DNA of 64,000 nt from Raoultibacter massiliensis (GTDB lineage: Bacteria > Actinomycetota > Coriobacteriia > Coriobacteriales > Eggerthellaceae). The DNA is taken from contig NZ_LT962671.1 of the NCBI RefSeq assembly GCF_900199545.1, positions 2,295,396 through 2,359,395 of the forward strand, written 5' to 3'. The notes under the pieces were generated by a model that saw only the letters and a list, made by a program, of their open reading frames with translations, searched no databases and had not been told where the DNA came from. The first letter of the stretch is position 1, and the number at the start of each line of letters is the position of its first letter. Position numbers and translations under genes: made by a program. Positions 24,339 to 33,462 of the stretch are shown piece after piece.

Positions 24339-25565
24339 CTAGTGCGAGTTCTCCGCAGGCTTCAAGGGCAGGAACTTGAGGCCGAGGAGCAGGATGAGAG
24401 CGCCGAGGCCGAACACGCCGAGCGCGATCCCGAACTCGATCGGGGTCGGCCAGTAGACCATGCCCTGGTAGGCGCCCGCCATGCCGGCGGTCCAGTCGGT
24501 CACGGAGTACTGGGTCATGACGCCCGGCATGTCGAGGTTCGGGATCTGGAAGCCGCCGACCAGGAGCTGGACGCGCTTGCAGAAGATGCCCACGATGGCG
24601 AGCAGGCTCGCGACCACGAGCAGCGGGTTGGTGCGCAACCTCGGCACGAAGCAGACCGCGGCGGCGAGCGCGCATCCGATTATCTCGACCCAGAAGAACG
24701 GGGCGAGCGGGCCGGACACGAGCATGTCCACGACCTCGGCGCCGCTGCCGCCCGGGAAGGCGGAGGTCAGGAGGTCGCAGCCGAAGAAGTACAGGTCGAC
24801 CATGACGAACGCGCCGAGCATCTTCGCCATCTTGACGACGTTCTCCTGCGCGAGCTCCATGTAGCCCGCACGGCGCAGCGCCACGACCACGATCAGCACA
24901 AGCGCGGTGCCGCACACGAGCGCGGAGGTCACGAACCACGGAGCCAGGAGCGCCGTGTACCAGAACTCGTGAGCCTGCTGCAGCCCGAAGATCCACGCCG
25001 TCACGCTGTGCACGAGCACGGCGCACACGAGCGCGATCACGCTGACGATGCGCAGCGCCTTCTCCGAGATCTTGCCCGCCTCGGAGCGAAGCGTCGCCCA
25101 GAGGTAGACGATCGAGAGGATCAGGTAGATCGCGATGACGGCGATGTCCCACATCAGCGGCGAGCCGAGGTTCGAGTAGGCGAACAGCTCCCACAAACGC
25201 AACGGCTGGCCGAGGTCGACGACCACGAAGCCGATGGCGAGCACCGTGCAGCAGATCGAGGTCCAGACCGCGACCTTCGAGATGCCGCCGAAGCCCTTCA
25301 TGCCGAAGGCGCGGGGCACCGACGAGATGATGAGGCCGCCCGCGGACAGACCCACGAGGAACATGAAGCAGGTGATATAGAGGCCCCACGAATCGAAGTT
25401 GCGCATGCCGCTCTGGGCGAGGCCGCCGGTGAGCTGGACTCCCCAGAGGACGAGGCCCGCGACGGTCACGGCAGCCGCGACGACGATGGCGATGTTGAGA
25501 CCCTTGCCCCCGAATTTGGCAGCAGGAGCCGATGACGGCGACGCCGTCTGGTTGTTCTCAGACAT
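24339..25565 (-). CDS. NrfD/PsrC-family membrane anchor subunit
   Basis: A 408-residue protein with about ten membrane helices, belonging to the NrfD/PsrC/DmsC-like quinone-interacting subunits of molybdoenzymes. Visible segments include FMFLVGLSAGGLIISSVPRA, VVDLGQPLRLWELFAY and FWVEIIGCALAAAVCFVPRL. It should take electrons from menaquinol and pass them to the Fe-S subunit encoded 18 bp upstream. The first 20 codons look like the neighbouring genes, but after about 25500 the third codon positions become almost all G or C, which continues through the two cytochrome genes. Confidence 0.88.
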   Translation of the reverse strand: MSENNQTASPSSAPAAKFGGKGLNIAIVVAAAVTVAGLVLWGVQLTGGLAQSGMRNFDSWGLYITCFMFLVGLSAGGLIISSVPRAFGMKGFGGISKVAVWTSICCTVLAIGFVVVDLGQPLRLWELFAYSNLGSPLMWDIAVIAIYLILSIVYLWATLRSEAGKISEKALRIVSVIALVCAVLVHSVTAWIFGLQQAHEFWYTALLAPWFVTSALVCGTALVLIVVVALRRAGYMELAQENVVKMAKMLGAFVMVDLYFFGCDLLTSAFPGGSGAEVVDMLVSGPLAPFFWVEIIGCALAAAVCFVPRLRTNPLLVVASLLAIVGIFCKRVQLLVGGFQIPNLDMPGVMTQYSVTDWTAGMAGAYQGMVYWPTPIEFGIALGVFGLGALILLLGLKFLPLKPAENSH

Positions 25566-25583
25566 TTCTTCCTCCCTTTCTGC

Positions 25584-26207
25584 TTAAACGAGGTAGTAAA
25601 CGGACGGATTGGTGCCGCGCTCGTCGAGCAGCTTCGTGTACTCGCGCTCGCGGATGAGCTTGGACACCTCGGAGTTCGGATCGTCGAAATCCCCGAAGTA
25701 GCGCACGCGGGCGGGGCAAGGCTCGACGCAAGCGGGCTCGAGGCCCTTTGCCAGCCTGTGCCAGCACATCGTGCACTTCTCGACCACATGCTTCTGATGC
25801 ACGGGGACATCGGCGTCGCCCATAGCCTGGCCGATGGCGTAGCTCGGCTCTTCCCAGTTGAACGAGCGCACGCCCGTGTAGGGGCAGGCCGACATGCACA
25901 TGCGGCAGCCGATGCACTTGTCGTAGTCCTGACGCACAGCGCCCGTATCGGGATCCTGGTAGGTGGCACCCACGGGGCATACCTTCACGCATGCGGGGTT
26001 GTCGCAGTGCTGGCACCCCACGGCGATGTTGGCCATGGTGAGGTTGGGATACGTGCCCGCAGGCGTGTCCATGTTCTCCCCGCCCTCGGTGAGGATGCGG
26101 TTCCACCAGATGCCGTCAGGCAGGTTGTTTTCCACTTTGCACGCTACTGCGCACGCATGGCAGGCAATGCAGGACTTTTTATCGATGACAAAACCAAGAC
26201 GTGTCAT
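25584..26207 (-). CDS. Four-cluster [4Fe-4S] electron-transfer subunit of the molybdoenzyme (DmsB/PhsB-like)
   Basis: A 207-residue polyferredoxin. Four Cys groups are visible: CIACHACAVACK, CQHCDNPACVKVCP, CIGCRMCMSACP and CTMCWHRL...CVEPCP, the usual arrangement for four [4Fe-4S] clusters. There is no signal peptide, so it is expected to be exported with the Tat-carrying catalytic subunit by hitch-hiking. Its ATG overlaps the stop of the catalytic subunit (TAATG), indicating coupling. Confidence 0.93.
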   Translation of the reverse strand: MTRLGFVIDKKSCIACHACAVACKVENNLPDGIWWNRILTEGGENMDTPAGTYPNLTMANIAVGCQHCDNPACVKVCPVGATYQDPDTGAVRQDYDKCIGCRMCMSACPYTGVRSFNWEEPSYAIGQAMGDADVPVHQKHVVEKCTMCWHRLAKGLEPACVEPCPARVRYFGDFDDPNSEVSKLIREREYTKLLDERGTNPSVYYLV

Positions 26208-28723
26208 TATTCGTCACTCCCTTCCCATACGCGAACGTCGCAGAGCACATCCATGAAGTTGTTGTTTACCGCAAACACGTCGAACTCGGTGGAGCTCAAA
26301 AGCGACCAGCCGCCCGATTTGTGCTGGTTGAGCTGCCAACCCTTGGGATAAAGCAGCGTGCCGGGACGGATAGCCTCGGAGAACACCGCCTTAGCCACAG
26401 CGGTGCCCCGGTCGTTGAAGCACTCGACATAGCTGCCGTCGACGATGCCGCGCGCCTCGGCGTCTGCGGGGTTGATCTTCACGAAGGGCTCGGGATCGAT
26501 TTCGCGCAGAAGCGGCGTGTTGAACCACTGCGAATGGACGCGGTAGCGCGGACGCTCGCTCATGAGGACCAGCGGATACTTCGAGTACAGTTCGTTTTCC
26601 GGCCACGCCTCCAACGGCGGGAACCAATGGGGCATGCGGTCGCGCTCGATCTCCTCGGGAGTCGGCGTCTTGGTCGTAGCCGCACGCACCACGGGCATCT
26701 CGCGGTAAAACTCGAAGCGACCCGACGCGGTTCCGAACGCGCCGTCCTTGTAAGCGATATGCGGATCGGTTTCGGCATCGCCGGGAATGAAGCGCACCTG
26801 CTTCTTCTCGCGCAGGGTCTTCATGTCCATGCCGAGAGCGGTGCCGACCTGAGTGTTGAACACCTCGTCGAGAATCTCCGCATTGCTCAGCGTGAAGTAT
26901 TTTCCAAGCCCCAGCTTTTCGGCAAGTTCGGAGACAATCTGGGTGTCGGGCTTGCTTTCGTACAAGGGGTCGATGGCCTTCTCGTTGTAGTTCAGCGAAG
27001 AACACTGTCCTGCGTTCGCCACTTCCTCAAGCTCGAACCACTGCGCGATGGGCAGTACCATGTCGGCGTAGCGTGCAGAGTCGGTCATCGCCGAATCGGC
27101 TACGACAACGTATTCCATCGCAGGAATGATAACGTCGGTCCAAGCGCAGGTGTCAGTATGGGTGTTCAACGGATTCGCCGAATACATCCACAGCATCTTT
27201 ATGTCGGCCTTCTTGCCGCCGAACTGACCCTGCTCCACAACGTTTTTCAAGTCGACACTGGGGATTGTGAAGCCCGTACTCGCAGCGCCTTCTGGCGTGC
27301 CGTAGGTGGAGCCGACGCCCATATGGACGCCCCAGAACGCACCGTACGAGGCACCTGGCTTGCCCAGATTGCCCAGAAGGGCACAGAGCGTAAGGCCGGC
27401 CATGGTGGTGTGCGCACCATTGTTGTACGCCTGCGGACCGTATCCCTCGTAGTGGTACACCGGCGTATCCATGCAGATGTCGGCAAGCTCGTAGATATCC
27501 TCGACGGAAACCTCGGTCAACTTGGAAACTTCCTCGGGAGAATGCGAAAGGATCTCTTCTTTCAGCAGTTCGTAGGCGGTGCGGCATTTCACACCATCGA
27601 GCTCGTAGGTGCCCTCGAGATCGGGGGCGACGACCCCGGTCACCTCAACTAGCTCGCCGCCGACCAGCACCATGTACGGATCGAGCATGATCTCCTCGCC
27701 CGTCGTGGGGTTCACCTCGCCGGTCGCAGTGGGCTCGATGCCGGTATCACTGCGGCGCACAAACATGCCCGTGTCGCTGCGAACCAGGAACGGGGCAACC
27801 GTATGCTGCTGCAAGTACTCCACATCCTGCGCTTCCTTCTCAAGAACGATGTTCATGAGAGCGTACTTCAACAGCGTGTCACTGCCGGGGCGAATGGGGA
27901 TCCACTTGTCGGCCTTAGACGCAATCTGCGTGAAAACAGGGTCGACGACCACCAGCTTGGTGCCGCCCTGCATGGCCTCCTTGACCAGATGCCAGTTCTG
28001 CACCTGAGCATCGGTGATGTTCGCGCCCCACACCACGATGGTGTTCGCGTTCTTAGCGTCAGTGGGCTCGTTGCCCTCCCACATCTGCAAGCCCATCAGG
28101 GGGCTGATATAGAGACCGGCTACCGCCTGCATTCCGTAGTAGCTGCCCATGTCCAGGCAAGGGCCGATGTTGCTGGCGTTCAGAAGAGCCTGAAGGCGAC
28201 CGTATGCGCCAGTGATGCCAGCAGCTTGATTGCCCGAAGCAGTGAGGAACGCCACGGCGCTCTCGCCGTACTGGCTCTGGATGGCTTTGATTTTGTCGGC
28301 GATCTCGGTGAGAGCCTCGTCCCAGCTCACACGCTCCCACTGACCAGCGCCGCGCTCGGTGCCTTCGGCGCGGCGCATGGGGTACTGCACGCGATCGGGG
28401 TCGTAGATCCTATGAACATGGGAAAGGCCGCGCTGGCAGATGCGGTCGTAGCACTTCTCGTTGTACTCCGCGCGAGAGGTCTTCGTCACTCTGCCGTCGC
28501 GAACGTGGACGTTGACATGGCAAAAGCCGAAGCAGTTCGGGCGGCACACACCGCGGAAAATCTGCTCGCCTTCCGCTTCGACCTGTCCAGCGCTGTAGGT
28601 TTCCGCTAACGCCGTGAGCGAAGACGCACCCCCGACAACGGTGGCCGCTCCTGCGACAACTGCGGTGGTTTTGAGAAAGCTTCTACGAGTAAGTCCGCCG
28701 TACGGACTGTTCGCTCCTGACAT
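26207..28723 (-). CDS. Tat-exported molybdopterin oxidoreductase catalytic subunit (DMSO reductase superfamily)
   Basis: An 838-residue Mo-bisPGD enzyme. Visible: the twin-arginine signal (LTRRSFLKT) and signal helix, a Cys group for an N-terminal [4Fe-4S] cluster (CRPNCFGFC, then CYDRICQRG), the region FLTASGNQAAG, where a Ser is the likely Mo ligand, and molybdopterin dinucleotide-binding segments (WGANITDAQVQNWH; MSERPRYRVHSQWFNTP near the C-terminus). The substrate cannot be told: DMSO, other S- or N-oxides, thiosulfate, polysulfide, or aromatic substrates as in the coriobacterial dehydroxylases are all possible. It heads a five-gene operon and has a promoter with a palindrome in its spacer. 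Confidence 0.9.
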   Translation of the reverse strand: MSGANSPYGGLTRRSFLKTTAVVAGAATVVGGASSLTALAETYSAGQVEAEGEQIFRGVCRPNCFGFCHVNVHVRDGRVTKTSRAEYNEKCYDRICQRGLSHVHRIYDPDRVQYPMRRAEGTERGAGQWERVSWDEALTEIADKIKAIQSQYGESAVAFLTASGNQAAGITGAYGRLQALLNASNIGPCLDMGSYYGMQAVAGLYISPLMGLQMWEGNEPTDAKNANTIVVWGANITDAQVQNWHLVKEAMQGGTKLVVVDPVFTQIASKADKWIPIRPGSDTLLKYALMNIVLEKEAQDVEYLQQHTVAPFLVRSDTGMFVRRSDTGIEPTATGEVNPTTGEEIMLDPYMVLVGGELVEVTGVVAPDLEGTYELDGVKCRTAYELLKEEILSHSPEEVSKLTEVSVEDIYELADICMDTPVYHYEGYGPQAYNNGAHTTMAGLTLCALLGNLGKPGASYGAFWGVHMGVGSTYGTPEGAASTGFTIPSVDLKNVVEQGQFGGKKADIKMLWMYSANPLNTHTDTCAWTDVIIPAMEYVVVADSAMTDSARYADMVLPIAQWFELEEVANAGQCSSLNYNEKAIDPLYESKPDTQIVSELAEKLGLGKYFTLSNAEILDEVFNTQVGTALGMDMKTLREKKQVRFIPGDAETDPHIAYKDGAFGTASGRFEFYREMPVVRAATTKTPTPEEIERDRMPHWFPPLEAWPENELYSKYPLVLMSERPRYRVHSQWFNTPLLREIDPEPFVKINPADAEARGIVDGSYVECFNDRGTAVAKAVFSEAIRPGTLLYPKGWQLNQHKSGGWSLLSSTEFDVFAVNNNFMDVLCDVRVWEGSDE

Positions 28724-28865
28724 TTCTCCTCCTCAAAGATTGTGTCAGGATATCTTCTGTTGGACTGTCCAGCGAAAACCCAATTCTTCGAGCTCCCCCG
28801 CGCGCAATCCTTCAGGATATCCCCCTGATACTCCTCTTAAGAATTGGCCAAATCCTTGTGCTGTC

Positions 28866-28894
28866 ACCTTATCGCAATCTATTGCGACAATCAA
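28866..28894 (-). promoter_or_regulatory. Promoter of the molybdoenzyme operon with palindromic operator in the spacer
   Basis: On the minus strand TTGATT (complement of 28889-28894) and TAAGGT (28866-28871) are spaced by 17 bases. The spacer contains the perfect palindrome TCGCAAT-AG-ATTGCGA (28872-28887), so a bound protein would cover the promoter. Outer half-sites CTGTCA (28861) and TGACAG (28897) add a second inverted pair. The gene starts about 135 bp downstream. Confidence 0.5.
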
Positions 28895-28980
28895 TATGAC
28901 AGATTATCCCACTTTGAGGATAAATAAAGGATAAAACGCCCGCACTCTCCGGACGACTCCGCCGCACAAGCGGCTGTGAC

Positions 28981-29373
28981 TCACACCTTGCGATGCGCGA
29001 GCCGCGCCTTGACCATCGCGAGGATATCGTCCTCGTTGAGCCCCGCATGGGAGCACGCGTTGATCATGTCGTCGATCAGAAGCTCGACGGGGCTGTCGGT
29101 CGCGCGGGCCGCGCCGATGTCGTTGCGCTCCGCCACGAATGTGCCGCGCCCTTTTCGCGTGGTGATGTAGCCCTCGCGCTCGAGATCCATGTACGCGCGG
29201 TTCACGGTGTTGTAGCTGATGTCGAGATCGACTGCCAGAGCACGCACGGTAGGCAGGCGGTCACCTGCTTTGTATTCGCCCGACCCGATCAGATAGGCAA
29301 TGCGGTTCTTTACCTGTATCCAAACGGGAAGACCGGTGCTGTAGTCAAGTTCGAATGATTCAAGTGGACTCAT
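28981..29373 (-). CDS. GntR-family (YtrA-type) transcriptional regulator
   Basis: A 130-residue DNA-binding protein. The winged HTH fills residues 10-80 (PVWIQVKNRIAYLIGSGEYK, GDRLPTVRALAVDLDISYNT, GYITTRKGRGTF). The short 45-residue C-terminal helix region is typical of the YtrA subfamily, which often represses its own operon with a transporter or membrane partner. The slipin gene lies 64 bp downstream on the plus coordinate side but is transcribed toward it, so the regulator may end the slipin-NrfD run or stand alone. It is also just upstream of the molybdoenzyme promoter. Confidence 0.9.
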   Translation of the reverse strand: MSPLESFELDYSTGLPVWIQVKNRIAYLIGSGEYKAGDRLPTVRALAVDLDISYNTVNRAYMDLEREGYITTRKGRGTFVAERNDIGAARATDSPVELLIDDMINACSHAGLNEDDILAMVKARLAHRKV

Positions 29374-29436
29374 GAGGGCAGTCTTTCGATGAAGTGATTG
29401 GCATGCATGATAGCAGACCTTTCACTTGCACAAAGA

Positions 29437-30411
29437 TTATCCACGGGGACTACGCGCAGGCGCACCCTGCTTCTCCCCCGCCTCCCCGATAAAACCGTCG
29501 CTCAGAGCGCTCGGTACGGTGACGACGGTGCCACTCGACTTCTTCACCGTTTCGTACTGCATGAGCATAGTGCGCAGCTTCAGCGCCGCATCGGGATCGC
29601 CGTATACCTCGGCAGCCTCGGAGAGCATCTCCGCCAGATCGCGCTCCACGCCGACCACGGCCATACGGGCGTTCTTCTCGCGGTCCGCCTGCGCCTCGAG
29701 CGACATAACCTCCTGCAGCTCATCGGGGATGACAATGTCGCGCACCTTCACCGATATGATGTCGACGCCCCAGCTGGCAGCCTCTTTCTCGATGTCTTCC
29801 TTGATTTCCAGATCAAGCTGGTCACGGCGCAGAGCCACCTCGGCGACCGTCGAACGGCCCACCGCCTCACGCATGGCGGTCTGCGCGAGGAATGATACGG
29901 CGGCGTAGTAGTCCTCGACTTCGGTGCAAGCCTTCTCCGCATCCCACACCACCCAGAATAGCACGGCATCAATGTTCACGGGGACGAGATCGGCCGCGAG
30001 AGTCTTTTCCGCATAGAAGGGTGTGGCGATGATGCGCTGGTCGACGCGGATGGTGCCATGCTCGATGATGGGAATGGTGAAGTACAGACCGGGCCCCACA
30101 ACGCGGTTCAGCTTGCCGAAGCGAAGTACTACCACCTTTTCCCAGCTGAGAGCAATGTGGGTCGAAGAAAGCACGAGCACTGCAATAAGCAACATGGCTA
30201 TGAGCGCCCCAACGCCAATGCCCCCCGTCGCAACGAAAGCCACGCCGAGCACGATCGCGCACGTGGCCACGAATACAGCGATGCTGAAGATGATCGCACC
30301 GTTTCGCGACGATTTACGGGGAACGTACGAGGTAGCCGCTCTGGCCTCGGCCTCCTTATCGCGAACGTCATAGGGTGCGTCCTTCATCATGCGGGGGTTG
30401 CGTCGTCCCAT
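29437..30411 (-). CDS. Slipin/stomatin-like SPFH (Band 7) membrane protein
   Basis: A 324-residue protein. Residues 37-80 form two hydrophobic stretches making a membrane hairpin. The SPFH core runs from about residue 85 to 250 (EKVVVLRFGKLNRVVGPGLYF, ADLVPVNIDAVLFWVV, VAEVALRRDQLDLEIKEDIE, WGVDIISVKVRDIVIP), followed by a coiled coil. Such proteins oligomerise into membrane microdomain scaffolds and often partner with an NfeD protein, which is not seen here. The NrfD-family gene starts upstream and stops 17 bp before this gene, suggesting co-transcription. Confidence 0.9.
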   Translation of the reverse strand: MGRRNPRMMKDAPYDVRDKEAEARAATSYVPRKSSRNGAIIFSIAVFVATCAIVLGVAFVATGGIGVGALIAMLLIAVLVLSSTHIALSWEKVVVLRFGKLNRVVGPGLYFTIPIIEHGTIRVDQRIIATPFYAEKTLAADLVPVNIDAVLFWVVWDAEKACTEVEDYYAAVSFLAQTAMREAVGRSTVAEVALRRDQLDLEIKEDIEKEAASWGVDIISVKVRDIVIPDELQEVMSLEAQADREKNARMAVVGVERDLAEMLSEAAEVYGDPDAALKLRTMLMQYETVKKSSGTVVTVPSALSDGFIGEAGEKQGAPARSPRG

Positions 30412-30427
30412 GGTTACAGCCTTTCGT

Positions 30428-31384
30428 TTATCGGGAAGCTAATCCAAAGAAGAGCTCGGGCATTTGGGTCACATCGTACGAGGCGGTTCCGACGATGCAG
30501 TATCTTAATACGAATCCGCCTGCAAGGAGGAACGCGCTGATCCAGAGAAGCTGGGTACGGTAGTTGCCGTGGGTCACGAACCGCTCGAGCGCAAGCGGCA
30601 CCGCCAATCCGCCCACAACAAGCCCCGCCCAGAACAGCCAACGCATATCGCCTGCGATAAGGGACTCGGCTGCAAGCCTCGTTCCCTCGCCGGCCATGCC
30701 CCAAGCCAAAAGCCCTACGAGGCAGACGGCCTCGAACGCAATGGCAACGCTGTCGACGCGGCAAAGCCACACGATGGGCTTGACGAACGCGTAGCGCGCT
30801 TCGACGAACGAGGTGGCTAACAGCACCAGCGCGATACCGCAGGAAAGCGATGAGAGTACGAACACGGCGGGGAGCAGGGGAGTCTGCCAAAACAGAATCG
30901 ACGCCATACTTTGCAGCAGGACGCCCGTATAGGTCATGGTCGCAATTCCCGACGCTACGGAAACAACTCCAAGGACGATGATAGCCAAAGGCGGGATGTG
31001 CGGAGTCTCGAACAAAGCCAACAGCGCGAACGCGCCCGAGCAGACAAGCGAGCACACCAGGGCATAGGCACCAACGGTAATGGCAGAGGGGGTCGGCGTT
31101 GCGAGCAAATTGATGATCCTGTCAGGTCTGCCCAAATCAGCGAAAAGGCACAGCATGCCCGTTGCAAGCACGATGAAGCAGATTGACCAGCTTCGGGTGA
31201 AAAAATCGTCGGGCAGCGTAAAGGCCTGCCGCATGCGAACGCGGCGGTCTGGCGAAGAGGCCGCGCAGATCTCGTAGCCGAATCGGGACCGGGCGTTCGC
31301 GCACTCAAGCGCCCCCATGACGGTAAGCGCTCCCGCGCCCGCTCCACCCAAAAAAAGGTAGCATATTATGAGCGTGTTGAACAT
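30428..31384 (-). CDS. NrfD-family membrane protein without adjacent catalytic subunit
   Basis: Taken from the ATG at 31384 (318 aa), since the upstream extension is Arg/Ser/Cys-rich and has no membrane character. About eight helices; NrfD features include YLFLGGAGAGALTVMGALE near the N-terminus and FADLGRPDRIINL, the position of the conserved quinone-site Asp/Arg. No Fe-S or molybdopterin gene is adjacent. It may serve the molybdoenzyme 2 kb away or another complex elsewhere. The downstream slipin may organise it in the membrane; this is inferred from gene order only. The start has only a weak ribosome binding site. Confidence 0.8.
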   Translation of the reverse strand: MFNTLIICYLFLGGAGAGALTVMGALECANARSRFGYEICAASSPDRRVRMRQAFTLPDDFFTRSWSICFIVLATGMLCLFADLGRPDRIINLLATPTPSAITVGAYALVCSLVCSGAFALLALFETPHIPPLAIIVLGVVSVASGIATMTYTGVLLQSMASILFWQTPLLPAVFVLSSLSCGIALVLLATSFVEARYAFVKPIVWLCRVDSVAIAFEAVCLVGLLAWGMAGEGTRLAAESLIAGDMRWLFWAGLVVGGLAVPLALERFVTHGNYRTQLLWISAFLLAGGFVLRYCIVGTASYDVTQMPELFFGLASR

Positions 31385-31562
31385 GCAGTCCGGAGTTCCA
31401 ATCCCCTGATGAGGAAGCCTCCGGTGATTCCACCCAAAGCCTCCGCCCACCTGTTGCCTTCGCAATGCAACTCGACAGAGCATTATAGCAGCATCGCAGA
31501 GCGTTGCGGGCGCAGGCGCGAAGCAAGAAGAGCTCGATTCCGAAGCCCGGCGGGAGAACGTC

Positions 31563-32099
31563 CTAGTCGAGAAGCTTCTCGATATCCGCTTCGAGTTTTT
31601 CGGGTGCATAGGCCGGGGCGTAGCGAGCAACCGGATTGCCTTCGCGATCGATCAGGAATTTGCCGAAGTTCCACGTGATATCGCCCTTCTTGGAAAACGG
31701 CAGGAGCGCCTTAACCTTCTTAGCGAAGGATTTCGCTTCCTCATCGGCATGCTCGTCGGGGAGCTGCTCCTTGAGCCAAGCGAACAGAGGCTCGGCATCT
31801 TTGCCGTTCACATCGACTTTGGCAAACCGTGGAAACGTGGTGCCATAGTTGAGCGTGCAGAAATCGCTGATCTCCTCATCGGTGCCGGGAGCCTGCTTGA
31901 GGAACTGATTCGACGGAAAGTCGAGGATTTCGAACCCGCGATCGCGGTACTTTTCGTAGATCGCTTCGAGCTGCTCGTACTGCGGCGTGAGTCCGCACTT
32001 CGTCGCCGTATTCACGATGAGCAGCACTTTTCCATCGTATTGGGAGAGGTCTTCGGCATCGCCCTTGGATCCTTTTACGGTAAAGTCATGTACGTTCAT
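31563..32099 (-). CDS. Glutathione peroxidase-family thiol peroxidase
   Basis: A 178-residue thioredoxin-fold peroxidase that reduces peroxides with a peroxidatic Cys in NTATKCGLTPQY (Cys, not selenocysteine). Other family segments are ILDFPSNQF, where the usual FPCNQF has Ser for the resolving-type Cys, and ITWNFGKFLIDREG with the active-site Trp and Asn. With no sign of glutathione synthesis nearby, thioredoxin is the likelier donor. The start has AAGGAG upstream. Confidence 0.92.
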   Translation of the reverse strand: MNVHDFTVKGSKGDAEDLSQYDGKVLLIVNTATKCGLTPQYEQLEAIYEKYRDRGFEILDFPSNQFLKQAPGTDEEISDFCTLNYGTTFPRFAKVDVNGKDAEPLFAWLKEQLPDEHADEEAKSFAKKVKALLPFSKKGDITWNFGKFLIDREGNPVARYAPAYAPEKLEADIEKLLD

Positions 32100-32366
32100 G
32101 ATCGTTCTCCTTCTGGTTCGAACGAGCTATATGTTTTCTTGCCACCAACATAACCGCTTTGACGCAATCCGTCCTGTTTTGTTGCCCGCTCGAAACCGGA
32201 AGGGCATACGGGTGCATAAAACAGCTTGTTTACCGCCTGCTTGCACGAGCGAAACGAATGCCCGTATCCAATGCCACAGCTCTCTTCGCTCGATATACTC
32301 TTACTATCTTACCTATCTGAAGCGCCCCTGGGACGCCTCGAGCACAGCACGAAGGAGTCGATAACC

Positions 32367-33170
32367 ATGGCAGAGAACCAAAGGCCCGCCAACACCGTAC
32401 GAGGAGTCGTCGTATCCTGCATCATCGCAGCCGCCGTCATCGCAATCCTCATTTTCACGATTTCGCTCACCAAACCGCCAACCTCCCACGCCACCCCGTT
32501 CGATTCGCACGGATTCGATTACTTCGCCCTTCAGGAGGCCGCTTCGGCGAAAAACGCCGAACATTCCGAGCTGATACGGCAGGAAGCAAGCGAATCCGCT
32601 CAAAAGACAGGCAGCATCGACTGGAAAACCGAACAGAGATCAACTCCGGCTGCGCGAGATCGCGTAAGCACCGATCTGTTCGTGTTCGACCTGCCGTCGT
32701 ACTGGAGCAATCGCGTGAACATCGTCTACGGCGACGATGGAAGCGCTTCGGTTTACGCAAACGGCTTTCCCGAAGCGAGCCTCGTAACCATGAAGATAGT
32801 AGATGCCTCCTCCCCTGCCATCGAAAGCAGCACCGAGGCAAGCTCCACAACCCCTGCGGCAGAAGACAATCCCGATACGGCTCTGGTGTTCAGCAAGGAA
32901 CTCGGCAACGGAAAACGTGCAGAACTCTGGATGACGAACTTCGCATGGATCGTCTTCGATATCAACCTGCCCGAAGCGACACCTGAGGGCTGGCATGCAG
33001 ACCTGCTCGACGAATCCGTTGCCGATGAGCTAATCGACCTGCAAACCCTCGGGACCGTTCCCGCCGAGAAGATCATCCAGCCCGCCCAGGCCGACGGCAC
33101 GCAGTTCGAAACCCAAGTCGACTGGGAAAACGCCGTCAGCGAGATCATTCCCACGATCGAAGTGAAATAA
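32367..33170 (+). CDS. Unknown single-pass extracytoplasmic protein
   Basis: A 267-residue protein from the ATG with GAAGGAG 9 bases upstream; longer in-frame starts lack a ribosome binding site. Residues 13-33 are a membrane helix (VVVSCIIAAAVIAILIFTIS), and the rest is predicted outside. A domain from about residue 105 opens with DLFVFDLPSYWSNRVNIVYGDDGSASVY, and an Ala/Ser/Thr/Glu linker lies near residue 160. I do not recognise the family. It is divergent from the glutathione peroxidase and convergent with formamidase. Confidence 0.72.
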   Translation: MAENQRPANTVRGVVVSCIIAAAVIAILIFTISLTKPPTSHATPFDSHGFDYFALQEAASAKNAEHSELIRQEASESAQKTGSIDWKTEQRSTPAARDRVSTDLFVFDLPSYWSNRVNIVYGDDGSASVYANGFPEASLVTMKIVDASSPAIESSTEASSTTPAAEDNPDTALVFSKELGNGKRAELWMTNFAWIVFDINLPEATPEGWHADLLDESVADELIDLQTLGTVPAEKIIQPAQADGTQFETQVDWENAVSEIIPTIEVK

Positions 33171-33374
33171 GACGCCCTGTCGCTGGAGGCGCACGCCGTT
33201 GTGAAGGCCGAATAGGGTGATGTGCCTCATCGTGTGCGTCGACGGTCAGAAAACGTCTGAGATGGTAAGACGCTTGCCGCCGAGGGGCGTCCGATATCAA
33301 AAGGAGCCCGTGATCGGGAAACGTTTATCCCTCGCAAACGCCTCTCGTCCGAACGTGCCTGGTTGACGAAGAAA

Positions 33375-33403
33375 GGGTGGTCGCCCGGTTCGAGCGACCA
33401 CCC
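33375..33403. terminator. Terminator of the formamidase operon
   Basis: GGGTGGTCGC (33375-33384) pairs perfectly with GCGACCACCC (33394-33403) over a 9-base loop. On the minus strand it is followed by TTTCTTC, a plausible T-run, 60 bp beyond the formamidase stop. Confidence 0.8.
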
Positions 33404-33462
33404 GTAAGCATTTCCCTTGCACCGATTCGATGCCGAAAACCCTTTATGCCGCGAAACGCCGC

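Noticed and set aside
24256..25535. Long frames on both strands overlapping the NrfD gene
   Set aside because: Their His/Arg/Ala-rich translations arise from the extreme G+C at third positions of the NrfD gene.
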